Assembly: GCA_036873135.1 (NCBI GenBank) | Contig: JAPTYO010000015.1 | Location: 12,689,683 to 12,753,682, forward strand | Length of the DNA stretch: 64,000 nt | From: Clarkia xantiana subsp. parviflora | Lineage: Eukaryota; Streptophyta; Magnoliopsida; Myrtales; Onagraceae | Direction of reading: 5' to 3' | Shown here: piece after piece, positions 35,251-47,277 of the stretch | How the letters are laid out: each line of letters opens with the position of its first letter | How positions within the stretch are numbered: the first letter of the stretch is position 1 | Made by a program: the position numbers and the translations under genes | The notes under the pieces: model-generated | The model's input: only the letters and a program-made list of their open reading frames with translations | The model's database searches: none | What the model was told of the DNA's origin: nothing

Positions 35251-37187
35251 GAATATAATCAGTATCTTTGACTCTATCCAGCCACCTTTGTTCACTGAAA
35301 TTTCTACCATTTGGAGGAGGTATCCATTTTTTTGTTCTTTGATTAGCCTGCCCTTGTTGCAGCCTTCCCTAGTTGGGTTTGTTTCCTTCAGTCTTATTTG
35401 AAGGGATAACCGTTTTTGCTCACCTTATGGCTCTGGCCCTTTCAAGGTCTATATGCGATTTCACTCGCGCTGCCAGCTCTTCCACGGTGCTAACCATGTC
35501 AAGGTTCATGCTGTCCACTATGGATAATCCCCAGCGTCCTAAATTCCTCATGAAAGCATGTATTATTTCTCCTTCCAACATATCCGTGTCAATCTCGGCT
35601 AGGTCCTGGTTGAAGCGAGTGTACTAACTCTAATGTCTCATTATTCTCTTGACGAACGTCGTCAATGGCGTTTGAGCCATTCAAGAGTTGTCTTTCTCCA
35701 AAGTATCTTTGAATGAATTTTGCTTTTAACTGCTTCCAGGAGCTTATTGATGCCTTCGGGAGACCAAAGAACCAATGTGAAGCTACCCCCGTCAATGTCA
35801 TAGGAATGACAAGAACCTTTCGTCACTCGTGCGCCCCATCAATGACGCCTCGTATTGCTGCACGTGCTCCATTGGGTCTCCTTTGCCACTATACTTATCA
35901 ATTTTTCCTGGAGACGCTCCCTCTGGGAAGCGCATGCCCAACAGCTATTGGACAAATGTATGTGATGATTTATCATTTAGGCTATGCAAAGGCTTGCCTT
36001 TCGCTTCCATCATCTTCCTTGTTAAAAACTCATCTATCTCTTCCATAGTCATCGGTGCCCTTGGAGGGTCGGCGGTTGCGCCTTAGTTCATTGGTTGGAA
36101 CTCAGCTTGGTAAGGCTGGTATGACAAACTTTGTTGGTACTAGAATTCATATGGGGACGGTGGTTGTTGTCTCCATGGATGGGGCGTTTGCACACACTCC
36201 GATCTTTTCTTTCAGAATGCACTCCTTTCGGGGCATACTGATACTGCTAGGCAGGAGGCGGTATTGATGCTTGCCTTGAATTGTGATGCATTGGCGATTG
36301 TTTTGCAGCTTGGGGGGTAGGCGGTTGCCTTGCAAAGTGTGGGGGATAATGTCCCTTAGTTTGTGTCATTCTCGGACCCTCCCTTAGGGGGACCTGATGG
36401 TTCGAGCCAACCGGGGGTGGTCCGTATCCTCTTCCTCTCATAGCATCCCGATATGCCATTAAGTCATCAATGGCCGACATAAAATCTGCCGTAACCGGCG
36501 GGGTACCTTGTAAAAACATTGGGCGTCCAGACGCCGAGAAAGTGTGTCGGTTGAACATTGCCATGTCGTATGATGACACTCCATGGAATAGCATTCTGTA
36601 TGGCTGTTCTTGCGGAGGCATGCCATAGGGGAATCATTGAGGGGGATCTCCTTGCTGTGTTCTTCGGGACTGCGCATGAGCGCTTGCCTCGACCTTCTTT
36701 CTTGGATGTCTTCGCACCGTTGGTGTTGAGGCATTCGAAGATTCCTCCCGAGGGACGGGAACAGGTGGTTCCTCCATCGGTCTTGTCGCTCTTGGGATTT
36801 GCGTGTTGGGATGAAGGGGTGGTCTCGAACTCTCGTGAGGAGGTTCGTTACCCGCTGATTGTCCGCTCGCTATCATCGATCTTGTTATTGCCAGGCTTTT
36901 AGTTCGAGTCACACAGTATAACGCCATTGATGGATCAAACTCATTAGGGTTTCGATCTTGGCGGCCTTGCGTCGAGTCGAGATCGCTTCGTTACTCGTGT
37001 TTCGCTTCCTCCGTTCCTTCCCTCGCTTACCTGCACAAGGGGTAAGCCGAAGGGGGGAGGGGGGGTCCGGTGGTTTTTAGGAGGACTAGCGCATGGTTTT
37101 AATGGGTCTCGGCCACTTACCATGTTTGGGGTCGACGGTGCGACCAAATCCAGTCTTAATGAGGTCCAATCGGGTGTATAACCATCA
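35250..37187 (-). mobile_element. Element D: truncated Tat-type element (gag remnant plus 5' LTR)
   Basis: Minus-strand fragment. The LTR at 36928-37187 ends GTGTATAACCATCA like the C LTR but is only 260 bp, having lost the central part. A decayed PBS adjoins it. Gag follows leftward in several frames: an acidic/Pro-rich N-terminus (36880-36634), a segment with FMSAIDDLMAYRDAMRGRG (about 36490-36440) matching gag C, and part of the capsid domain at about 35800-35590 (WFFGLPKASISSWKQL). Multiple stops and frameshifts; no zinc knuckle, pol or second LTR. The left edge is approximate. Confidence 0.75.
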
Positions 37188-37870
37188 CCAGAGCCGATGA
37201 TTCGAATCCCTAGTTAAAAGCGCACTTCTTATTCCTCTACAAATAATCTCTCATTTTTGAAATAAAATCATTCTTTAGCAGTTTACTTGTAAGCAAACAG
37301 CGTGCACAATATTTGATGAATTCACACAATCCACAATACAATAACCACTTTTTAGAGTACATACATAAAAATAAATTTAGAACATTAAAATTAAAAGCCA
37401 TGTTCATCACACATGTATGCTTGGTCGGCAAAATGATTAATAAGGTGCTTAAACCTATTACTGGTATTAAAAGGTAATAGTTCCACTAGGGTAATTAACT
37501 CCTTTTATATAGGGGATGGATGGAGTTGCAAAATCCTTATAACAAAGTATCCGAAACTAGGGTAATTATCTGGTGAAAGTTCAACGTCGACTTAGTCAAC
37601 CTGATTCGATGAGATTGTCCTAATGCGTGGAATCTGGTCCATGTTTAAAATTCAATTTTTCAACATGTGGACGCACAAAGAGTTGAGAGAAGTTTCGTCC
37701 ATTGGATGGTACGTAGGATTTATCTTGTTGTCTTAGGAAATTGATACAATAATTGTCAAATCAAACCTGTGATCCTGTCTTGTCAATATATAGTACTAGT
37801 TTGAAAGAAAATAAGACCGGTCGAGAATACTCGGTGCCATGTGGTTTGGTTTTGGGATTTCAAGTTTGAA
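37188..37870. other. Noncoding AT-rich DNA
   Basis: No credible gene or RNA is seen between element D and the tandem duplication that begins near 37871. Confidence 0.5.
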
Positions 37871-38527
37871 TCTTTTAGTATGATTTAATTAAAAAACCAA
37901 TTTACCAAAATATATTAAAAAACCCCATACTCGAGAAAAAAAAAAAAAAAAAAACGTTCTTTGATTTGGGCCTAAGACTATCCACAATGGTTTTACATAA
38001 ATTGTATTCTTTAAAGTTGTCACGTAGACATTTATGTACACTTTAAGGAATACGTAAATTTAAGACTTACGTAAAAAATATTTTCTCTGCAATCATTACT
38101 TAAACATATTCCTTAAATATATTTTATTATTAAATTTTTCAACAACCACCAATAAGATATTAGCATTAATTATAAAACGAATTAATTTATAATAAAAAAA
38201 TGTTACGTAATACATAGTGCATTACTTATATTTAAGGAATGCTTTATGTAAAAACATAAATTTACGTGTGGGTCTCATCTTTAAAGAATGCTATGTAAAA
38301 CTATTGTAGATAGTTTTTGTTGCTTTACTTAAATAAACATGTAGGACTCACGTTTACGTAATCTTTACGTAATACCACTGTGGATGCTCTAATAAACTAT
38401 TGGTTACGCAATCTTCTTTTAGTATGATTTAATTAAAAAACCAATTTACCAAAAAAATTAAAAAACCATACTCGAGAAAAAAAAATGTTCTTTAATTTTG
38501 GGCCTAATAAACTATTGGTTACGCAAT
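37871..38527. repeat. Tandem duplication of about 115-127 bp, one copy split by a MITE
   Basis: Copy 1 (37871-37975 plus 38390-38414) and copy 2 (38415-38527) share TCTTTTAGTATGATTTAATT, CATACTCGAG, an A run, GGGCCTAATAAAC and TATTGGTTACGCAAT. In copy 1 the run GGGCCTAA/TAAAC is opened by the MITE. In copy 2 it is uninterrupted. The poly-A length differs. Confidence 0.85.
37976..38389. mobile_element. MITE (414 bp), Tourist/PIF-Harbinger-like, TSD TAA
   Basis: Imperfect terminal inverted repeats (GACTATCCACAATGGTTTTAC against GAGCATCCACAGTGGTATTAC) flanked by TAA at 37973-37975 and 38390-38392. AT-rich, noncoding, with internal self-complementarity around TTTACGTAA-type motifs. The 3-bp TAA duplication points to PIF/Harbinger-type mobilisation. 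The empty site in the adjacent tandem copy confirms the ends. Confidence 0.85.
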
Positions 38528-39379
38528 ATTAACAGCGTTAGTATATGCATTAATTGTTTAATTATTTATTAATTATTTGATTTTTTAGAAAAAAAATATT
38601 TATGTAAATGGACAAAAGTGTCAGAACATTAAATAGCGTGATAAATTAAGGTTACTACTGTCTCATTCCTTTTATAAAAAAAACTACTAATTTGGAGGTT
38701 TTAATTTTGTTTACTATAATAATTATATAACATATTTTCAAAATTAATAATAAACTCAATACCTATATTTCGATAGATTTACACTATCTAAACTTTTTTT
38801 TTTTAAAATAAATTCGCTATCTATTTACTCACTCTTTATACGTATCATCTATTATAATTTTCATAAAATTGAATGGAAAAAATCACGTGTCAATCTCGTG
38901 TTATCTTTTTTTGTAATTAATGAGAATAAATTGGATATCGATTGAGAAAATTGTCGTCAAACGGACACCCAGTTACACAGTAATTAACCTGTACAAATAT
39001 TAGGCCTTATTTGTCAATTACTGCTTAATTGAGTGTCCATTGAAAGATATTTCACTGCATTAATTCTCCTTAGCTGTGAAAAAGATATTAAGTAGCCGGT
39101 ATATGGTCATTTATGTCTAATTTATTAGAAATTATTGCAAATCTAGTAATTTAGTCTGTAATCAAAAGTTTGTGTAACATTTTTTAAAAAAAAAAAAACA
39201 AAAACAAAATTGAGAGAGCGAATTCTCAATATGTCAAAGTTAAATATTGATTTTTTTTTGGTAATCAGTTAAATATTGATTTGGTTATTCTTTTAGGGGA
39301 TATTTTGTGTATGTGTTTTATTTTTATATGTTTTTCGAACTCTAGCCTTCTATTTGTCTACAATTTTATTATTATTATT
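38528..39379. other. AT-rich noncoding DNA
   Basis: No coding frame or RNA gene is seen. It has poly-A tracts and a local 20-bp duplication near 39244-39283 (TTAAATATTGATTT repeated). Confidence 0.5.
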
Positions 39380-39640
39380 ATTATGTTATGAATATATGTT
39401 TTAGAGAATTAAATGGATGTTCAATATTTATGTATATATCAACTTCCTTATTTACACTTTCCTTGTATTAATTATTCTTGTTCTTCAAGAATATGTAACC
39501 CTATATAAATGGCTCTTGTACATGAGAATAAGACATCTCAATTTACTCTCTTCATATCATCTTTCTCTTGTCTTTGGTATGTTTCATAATACGTTATCAG
39601 CACGAAATTGCTCTATTTTTTTTACTTCCCGTAGACTTAT
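39380..39640 (+). repeat. Probable Ty1/copia LTR 3' part and leader remnant
   Basis: A TATA box (CCTATATAAATGG near 39502), then GAATAAGACATCTC, a T/C-rich stretch and ATAATACGTTATCAGCACGA (about 39586-39605). This resembles the R-U5 end and primer-binding region of common plant copia LTRs. No gag follows; the downstream 39640-40250 holds only A/T-rich DNA. Recognition is from memory of the motif layout, so confidence is modest. Confidence 0.4.
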
Positions 39641-40258
39641 TTACTTCCCGTAGATTTTTTTTCTTTACGCTTCTTGTCTTACTTTAATTAAAGAAGAAGC
39701 ATGTTCCTAAGACTCATAAATGAATATAAATTGTCTTCTTTAAGTTCCCTAAGCATGTTACTTTAACCATGTCTTCTTACACTTCTTGTCTTTCACGGTT
39801 ACTATTTCTTTATTATACCATGTTCCTTATTATTCATGATTAGTTTTATGGGAATGATTTTATATTCATTCATTCTATATATACGTACCACACAAATTGA
39901 TTCGTAATCCATGTTTCCATATAGATTAGATTTCATGTTCTCATACTTATTCATCACAATTAAATAGTTATTAATTATATATAGTAATACACCAGTGGTT
40001 GTTCTAGAAGGAAGGGCAGAGAGATTTATTTTTGGATAAGAAAGGGCAGAGAGACTTGATTGAATATAATTTGTTAAACAATATTTTCAAAAAAAAAAAA
40101 TATATCGCATATATGGAGTTGACGAGCTCGAGTAAACGGCTTGGCTCAGAACTAAGTAGAAGGTTCCTCGACCCTCATATACATTTCTTAAAATTAGAGC
40201 TCGCAATTTGTGCGGGTCGTGCGGGTTTATGTCGTGCCAGGTTCGTGTTTTTGAGTTA

Positions 40259-40864
40259 TGTTGGGACTTGGTCTCTCGCGGTCCGATCTAGGCGGCCTTG
40301 TAGTCGAGTCCCTTTCTTCCTCCTTAGTAGTGTCAATCTGGTCTTCCAAGCTCTCCTTACCTGCACAAGGGGCAATGCCAGAGAGGAGGGGGGGGGGGGG
40401 GGGGGTGGGGGTTTGTCTCAGCTGGCGTACCCTCTCCGATGCTTAAATGAGAACAATATTCTAGAGAGATAAAACTTAGAGAGAAGTCAGAGCTCTGGTC
40501 TCTCAATTCGAGATCGTGTTCAGAATGAAGGACCTAGGCCCCTATTTATAGAGTTTTGAAATCAGGCACCAGAGGGGCCCACATTTTTGGGTGGGGCCCG
40601 CACATAGATAGAGAGAAATATACGCGGGTACCCCGGACAGTAGTGTCCAGGGGTCGCAACGGGAGCGTCGGCCCCGTAGGACACCAGACGGGTTCGGAAG
40701 CGTTGCGTCCGGACCCGTCCGGTTGCTATGCAACTGGGCATGTCCGGTTGCTCTGCAACCGATCAAGTCGTGTATGTTTCTCAGGATCAAGTGGACTTAC
40801 CGTGAGGTCGACGGGGCGACCGTGTTTAAGCCTTAGTGAGGTCCAATCGGGTGTATATCCATCA
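40259..40864 (-). repeat. Element C 3' LTR (606 bp)
   Basis: Matches the 5' LTR throughout, including the CTCTCTAATTTT block and the TATA box (minus strand, CTATAAATAGG near 40557-40547). It contains a run of about 20 G (near 40389-40410) that is much shorter in the other LTR. Confidence 0.88.
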
Positions 40865-41459
40865 TTTTCCCCCGAGTCAAGGATCGGCTTGCCGTTTCTT
40901 GACTCTATTTGTTTAGAAGGATTATAACCCGATTGTATCTCGGCCTTTTCTATTACCTTTATATGCTCAATGCAGGTAACCGTTCCCTTCCTTTTCGTGG
41001 AATCCGACTTGTATTGTTGTTTATGCTCATAGAGAAAGTCATAATGGTTAATTATAAAACCTGCTATCATGTGATGCCGTATATGCTATCGATGATCTAT
41101 TTTTTATATATAACTTTTTACTCGTGATTAACTTAGGCATGGATAATTAAAGCTGTAATTTTTTCATATTTATATGCAGGTGATACCAGGAAATGTCACG
41201 TGACGACGTTTGTATCACGGGATTTTGTCATGTATGATATATATATATATATACCATGCATACATATTGATATGTAATCTTCCACGGATACGTGTAATAC
41301 ATGTAATCGAATATCTAAGTTACGCGTTCATACTAAACTTAGTCTATATTAAAAATTCTATCTATGATGATATTCTAATCATGCTACGATTTTGATGGGT
41401 ATTATTGTCGTGTTAAAATCGTAATGAAAAAAACTGTTAACCGTTAACCATAGTGGCAC

Positions 41460-42850
41460 TATTGTGATTTTTACTATAGTAAAAACCCTAGAACCTCTTT
41501 ATAAAGGAGTTGTAAAAATTTTACTCCTCCACATTATTCATTTGCTATCCATTTATTCCCTATAGTTTTTAGAGTTCGTACCTTAGCATTTCTTAGTCGC
41601 CAAGAAATCGATTTTCCGAATTTTGGTGACTTCGTCTAATCACGGTTTGATGACGGTTCAGTTCGCGTCTACCCAGTTCAGTTCGGTTTAGGTTCGCTTT
41701 ACGAACCAGACCGCCGGCGGAGCTCCAGTCGGTCTTGGTGGTGGCTGTGGCCATTGGTGGCCAATTGAGGCCTTCCCGGCGGAATTTCGTCGCGGGGTTG
41801 CCGGCAATCGATGGGGAATCTCCTGAGCGGCCTGTTCGTGGTGGTGGTGGCGTCTATCCGTGGCAGATTTGGCTCCGGCGAAGGTTAGGTCGCGCTGCAC
41901 GACGAAGCTGATTGCCGGCGGAGGGGGTCTCCTTTGCAGGCGGCGCTACTACGACTGGGTTCGCGTCGTCGAGGCGATTCCGGCGAGGTCGGATTCGCCC
42001 AGCGACGACGGCGGCGGGGCTGTGCTGACGTCACTTTCCGGCGAGGGTTTGATTTTTGACTCCTTGGACCGGTCTGGTTTGACTGGGCCGGTTTTTATTG
42101 AACCGGCTTGCTTTGATGTCCAATTTCTAACCCATTTTATCTATTTTTGTCACAATTTGAACAAACACTTGCAATATTTTGTCAATATAATAATTTGTAT
42201 GTAATCGGAAAGATATTACCTTGATTCCGATTTTTTTGAAAAATTTACAATTTTTCAAAAATTTGTAACTTGACCGAGTGGGAATGTTGTTGCACTCCTT
42301 TGGTTCGTAATCCTTTTGATTACATAAATGTGACATGTACTTATCAAAGAATTATTTATAAATTTATTCTCGTGGCAGGTTGGTTAATACCTTAGGTATG
42401 AGATGTGTAGTCCCGTGTCGACGACATTATGTACCATACCCCTTTAGGATTGCCGGAAGGGGTTACCCTTAATGTCTTTACGTATCATCGTGGTGGACAT
42501 GGGGTATCTCCCTACATGTCACTTATCATGTTATTTGATGCATGGTTGCCCCCCCCCCCCCTAGGGTAGGCGGAGTTATCATCACCTAGGGTGCTAGCCC
42601 CCGTATCAAGCGTTGGGGTGGTCATTTTTCTTGGTGCTGATTACTTTGCTTACACTATCTTACTGTCCCTTGCCCCCCATTGGTGATGATATCATCACTG
42701 TTGGTGCCCCCCCTTCGTCGACTTGTTTGTCGTACGTCTCTATAGGGTGTTATTGGTTTGGTCGTACCGTTTAGTGTAGTTTTTTGGGTTGCCCCCAATG
42801 TAGAGGTGATAGCCGTTCGATAAACTGACGACTTGTTTTCTCTGTTGCAG
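41460..42850 (+). other. Extra segment upstream of the element C antisense gene, with a GC-rich island (about 41690-42110)
   Basis: A TATA-like CTTTATAAAGG near 41497 resembles the antisense-gene promoters of A and B, followed by TTACTCCTCCACATTATTC. From about 41690 to 42110 the base composition turns sharply GC-rich with CCGGCGG/GGCGG motifs and short open frames on both strands (for example + 41860-42204). I recognise no protein. A polypyrimidine/AG acceptor (CTCTGTTGCAG, 42850) follows. It could be a long 5' intron or captured host DNA; neither is proven. Confidence 0.45.
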
Positions 42851-43047
42851 GCTGTTTGCTCTACTTTAGACTTGTTAGTGGGCGTTGAAGTTGTTCTCAC
42901 TATCATGCGTAAGTCTTTTACTTCTAAACCTCTTCGGATCATGTTTCCCGCTTATTACTTAGTTTCTGAGTCTAGTGAGGTCCGAATTGTTCTCATCATA
43001 CTGAGTCTGTTTCCGGGTTGCTACTCCTTAATGAATCTGAGTTGAAC

Positions 43048-45538
43048 ATGTCTTGTGAGTGCGTTCCTGCGGATCGTGAGTCTTACGAAGGTTCTTCTTC
43101 TGTCGCGATTTCAGCCCGCGTCTCTTCCCCTAAGGAGGTTAGTCCTGAAGATAATTCCGGATACGTTTCTGAGGCGGAGCATCAAGGGAGGGTGTTCATT
43201 GGGAATGAACTTCTGCTCAAGGATTATACGTCTATCCTTCACGTGGCTTGCTTGGATGAATCTGATCACACTGTCTATCCCTTCGACCGATACCCGAAGG
43301 CGAAGCTTAAGAGTATTACTCTTCCTCGTCCTGGGATGTCTGCAGTATATACACTCCAGGTTCGTAGTGGCCTGCGTTTCCCTTACTACCCAGACCTCTT
43401 AGAACTGTGTGAGTATTATGGGGTTTCTCCCCTTGATCTTGCTCCTCACGCCATCCGATGTTGGGTTGGGTTGGGTTTCAGGTTTTATGTTACAGACAAG
43501 GATGGGATTATTCTCTGAAGATCTTCAGGTGTTTCTACCGAATTCAGTTTCAAAAGCTAGTTAGTGCTTATACCATGGTTGTCCGGTATCCTAAGTTATC
43601 TAAGGATAATGGCGAGTGTGTCTGGGACGTTGAGTATTGATTTGTCACCGCCATTGATCGTTCCAAGAAACAGTGGATGAATCATTACTTCTTTATCAAA
43701 GACTGTCAGCTTTCCTGGCCTATTAAGATTGGCGGTATCAAGGATGACATTCCTTCCTCTAATAGCTTGTCGTCATCAGAGCGAGCGACTATAAGAGCCA
43801 TTTTTGCTTCCCACCAGGCCCGAGGCTATGCTACTGTGTTGTCTTGTACTGATGAAGAGCTTCGCCAAGCAGGCATATTGATTGATACTCCTTTGGTATG
43901 CTTGGAAATTTTCTCATTGTTACACTTTCATGTTTCCTTGTTGTAGGTTTTTTTGCTGATGTGAAACCCGGTCTTAGGTGGAGCGTTCCTCCCGAGCTAA
44001 TAGCGGGAGTGTTAGAGGGTTGCCTCCGTCTTCCATTAGTTTAAAGGCGTCTAAGGATTCGAAGCCTTCCAAAGCGGCCGGTATTTGTGTTATTATGCCA
44101 TTATTATAGTTTTCTTCATTATTTCCATGGTTGCTCATCCGTTTGATTTTTCTTTCTCAAGTAATGGTGGTACTTCTACTCGTGCTGATGGAATTTCCGG
44201 TGTCTCCTCTAGCCGGAAGAGGAAAGTGATTGCGTTGGATGATCCTCCTCCGGCACCTTCCCGCCACAAAGGGAAGGGTGCTATTAATATTGCTCCTCCG
44301 GATCCTTTGCCTGTCGCACCAGCTGAGACTATTCCTGGCGATCCTTTGCCTGTCGCACCAGTTGAGACTATTCCTGGTGATCATTTGCCTGTCGCACCAG
44401 TTGAGACTACTCCTGGCGATCATTTTCCCCCGATCGGTGAGCGGGGAGATGTTACTGCTATTCTGCAAGAGATGACTTCTCATGACGAAGGCTTGTCTGC
44501 CCTCTCTGGACTTGGTCCTCAGACACAGTTTGAAGGTATGTATTCTTCTTGCTTTTTCCCCGTATCTTCGGTCTTATATGTTGATTATTTTGTTTGAGTC
44601 CAGCTCGTCTTCGCCACCCTATTCTGTCCCGAGAGGATCTGGTCCGTCCTTTGGATGGTGATATCATAGGTTCCTAGTGGATACCCTTTGCTTCCATGAA
44701 CATTCATCACTTTGACAAGTGGTCTTCCCTCTCGATTCTTGAGGTTGGTTTCCGTGCTATGAATGCTGCGGTGCCCCCTGGCGATCGTAGGGTGTTACCT
44801 GAAAATTTCAAGGCTGGCTTCGAGTATATGCGCGACGTCATTTCCCGTTGTGCCACCGTAAGTATGCTTCTGTTATATTTTCTTGTTATTACATTTCCTT
44901 ATCTGACCCGTTTATCTTTTGTACAGGTCCTCTCTGACATGGTTACCATGAGTTTCTTTATAGTCCAGCTTACTGAGCAGGTTGATGCCCTCAAGGCCAA
45001 TGTGAGGAGTCTTGAAGGAATTGTCCGTGTTATGAAGGAGAAGGCCTCTACCTTTGATTCCTCCCAGCTTTTCTACTAAGGAAACATTGCCTCCCTTGAA
45101 GCTGATGTTAGTAGGCTTCAGAAGGAGAAAGATATAGAGACAGTGGCGGCATGTGAGCATCTGGCTCGGTCTCTTCTGTCGAATACCCATGAGGCGGTTG
45201 CCCGATACAAAGCGTCTTCCGAGTTTGAAGAAGATACCAAGGCGAAGTGTCTCGACATCCTTAGGGCTTATGGCGATGACCTTTCTGAGAAGATCCTTCG
45301 TATTTATCCCTTGTTTGATTTTGGTCGTCTTGGGGACTTTCGTGAGTTTGCCTCTAGGCATTTGTCGGCGTTACGAGATGAGCCTCTAGCCCCCGTTGAT
45401 GGGTCTCCTGCCATCATTGGTGATCCTTCTGCCCCCGTGGATGGTGGAGGTTGTACCTATCCTACTGTTTTCTCTGACAGCTCTTTAGAGGCCCTTCTGT
45501 TTGGAACCGATACTGACGATGTCACCAGTGCCTCTTGA
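43048..45538 (+). pseudogene. Element C antisense gene (aORF, PF04195-like), broken
   Basis: Plus-strand gene inside the minus-strand element. ATG 43048 (MSCECV) mirrors the MSD start in B, though an upstream exon is possible. The frame to 43515 encodes the globular N-terminus with FPYYPDLLELCEYYGVSPLDLAPHAIRCW, parallel to FPFCGNLVEMCSFY..SPHAIRVW in B. A frameshift near 43480 and a stop near 43638 follow; then WMNHYFFIKDCQLSWP continues. A possible intron lies at 43896-43946 (51 bp, short). Further blocks are 44161-44537 (containing three 45-bp repeats encoding a Pro-Val-Ala-Pro-rich motif), about 44630-44860, and a coiled coil 44938-45538 interrupted by TAA near 45077. Function unknown; the family is specific to Tat-type elements. 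Confidence 0.72.
44290..44425 (+). repeat. 45-bp coding minisatellite in the element C antisense gene
   Basis: Three in-frame 45-bp units around TTTGCCTGTCGCACCAG..GAGACTATTCCTGG, each encoding a Leu-Pro-Val-Ala-Pro-Val-Glu-Thr-like 15-mer. The last unit is diverged. It lies in the Pro-rich linker region. Confidence 0.85.
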
Positions 45539-45585
45539 CTATGGAGTCGCAATCTAATCTATCTTATTGATATATATCTTAGTAT

Positions 45586-47225
45586 CTATGGTTGTTGTGT
45601 TCCTTTACTTGGAAACACTCGAGCAGCTAATTCGTCAACTGAGGTAACCATATCTAGAGCCATGCTATCCGCGAAGGACGTACCCGAGCGTCCTAGGTTT
45701 TTGAAAAATGCTCTTATGATTTCCCCGTCCGTGAAGTCGGCATTAATCTCAGCTATGTTCTGGTTGAAACGGGTGTAGTAGCTTGGCAGCGTCTCTTGGT
45801 CTTCTTGCTTGACGTCGTCAATGGCCGTCCAATTTTTATAGAGCTTCCTCTCTCCCAAGTACCTTCGTATAAATTTATCCTTTAGTTGTCTCCATGAGCT
45901 TATAGAAGCTCTTGGCAAGCTGTAGAACCAGTGCGCCGCCTGTCCTATCAGTGTTGTCGAGAAAGACAACGTCATCAATCTTTCATCTCCACTCCTTCCC
46001 ATAAACGATGATTCGTGCTGCTGCACGTGTTCCACGGGGTCACCTTTGCCATTATATTTTTCAATCTTGGCTGGGGTTACACCATCTGGGAATCGAACAT
46101 CTACTAGCTCCTGCACCAAGGGGTGGGATGCCTTTTCGCTCAAACTGAAAAGGGCTTTGTTTTTGGACTTGTTCATCCTTTTGGCAATCAACTCCTCAGT
46201 CTCCTCAATAGTCACCAGGACCCTTGGAGGCTCAACACTGTCCTCATGGTTTCTGGGATAGTAGTCAGCCTGGTAGGGCTGGTCTTGGGGATTCTGTTGG
46301 TATTGGAAACCATAGGGTGACAGGTTGCTGCCTCAAATGCTGAGGTGTTGGCACATGTTCGAAGCCTTGATCTCCTTGCTCTCCAGGGGTTGGCTGTTGT
46401 AATGTTTGTGGTGGCGGTGGCATTGTGTGATGCCTTCCGCTACCTGGTCTCGGCGGTGGTTCCTGAGGTCTGGGTGTTGGCATCTGTCCCTGCGAGAGGT
46501 GGACTGATGGTTGTCTTGCACGAGGTGTAGGAACCTGGCGCACTTCTTCCTGACCGGGCTGCTGCCTTGTCGAAGTGTGGGGACGGTGTCCCTCACTCTG
46601 ATCTGCTCTGGGGGAAGGGGGGGTTCCTTCTCGGGCCTTGGTATGATGGAGCTACTGGGGGCGGTCCATGTCCTCTAGCTCTCATCGCTTCTTTGTATGC
46701 TATCAATTCTTCGATTGCCGACATAAATCCCTCAGTTACCGGTGGTTCTTCTTGCGAGTACATCGGCTGCCTTGATGGCGCATATGTGTGCCTGTTGAAC
46801 ATAGGCATATCATATGACGGAATTGTATTCCGTGGCATCCTGAATGGCTGCTCCTGCTGGGGTATGCCGTGAGGGAAATGTCGTTGTTGACTCCTGTGAT
46901 GTGTTTTCCTTGAGTGTGAGGTAGCACTGGTGGCTATACTCTTGCTCGGGTGGCGTCTCACCGATGGGGTTGATGCATCAGAAGACTCCTCCTGGGTAAC
47001 TGGTACCAGTGGTACCTCTTGAGCATTCGGAACTGGTGGTTCCTGTTGCTGCCTTTGGATTGGCGGCACCTCCTAATGAACAGTCGCTGGTGGTACCTCT
47101 TGAGGGGGTGGGGCGTTTGCTTCTGCTGCTGGTCTTGAAGCTCCTGGTACTCTACTAGCTGGATGCCTTGGAGGCCTCAAACTCTCCGGAGGAGGGTCGT
47201 TACCTATAGAACCGCTTCCTGTCAT
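45586..47225 (-). pseudogene. Element C gag, broken
   Basis: Minus strand from ATG 47225 (MTGSGSIGNDPPPES), 53 bp after the LTR edge. The N-terminus is Pro/Gln-rich and disordered; FMSAIEELIAYKEAMRARG at about 46730-46670 is shared with element D. The capsid-type retrotransposon gag domain lies at 46215-45700 (WFYSLPRASISSWRQLKDKFIRRY). The frame ends near 45586 after KGTQQP. Lesions: TAG near 47073, TGA near 46594 and frame changes near 46300. The zinc knuckle and everything downstream are missing: the next sequence is the end of the antisense gene. Confidence 0.82.
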
Positions 47226-47277
47226 CGATCTTGTCACTGCCAGGCATTCTAGTTCGAGTCACACAGAACGGCGCCAA

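Noticed and set aside
40385..40412. Long G homopolymer in the element C LTR (and C run near 42551)
   Set aside because: Homopolymer length is prone to sequencing and slippage error; no function inferred.
41860..42204. 114-codon frame in the GC-rich island as a gene
   Set aside because: No recognisable domain, open frames on both strands as expected for GC-rich DNA, and it lies inside element C. Kept only as a possible captured fragment.
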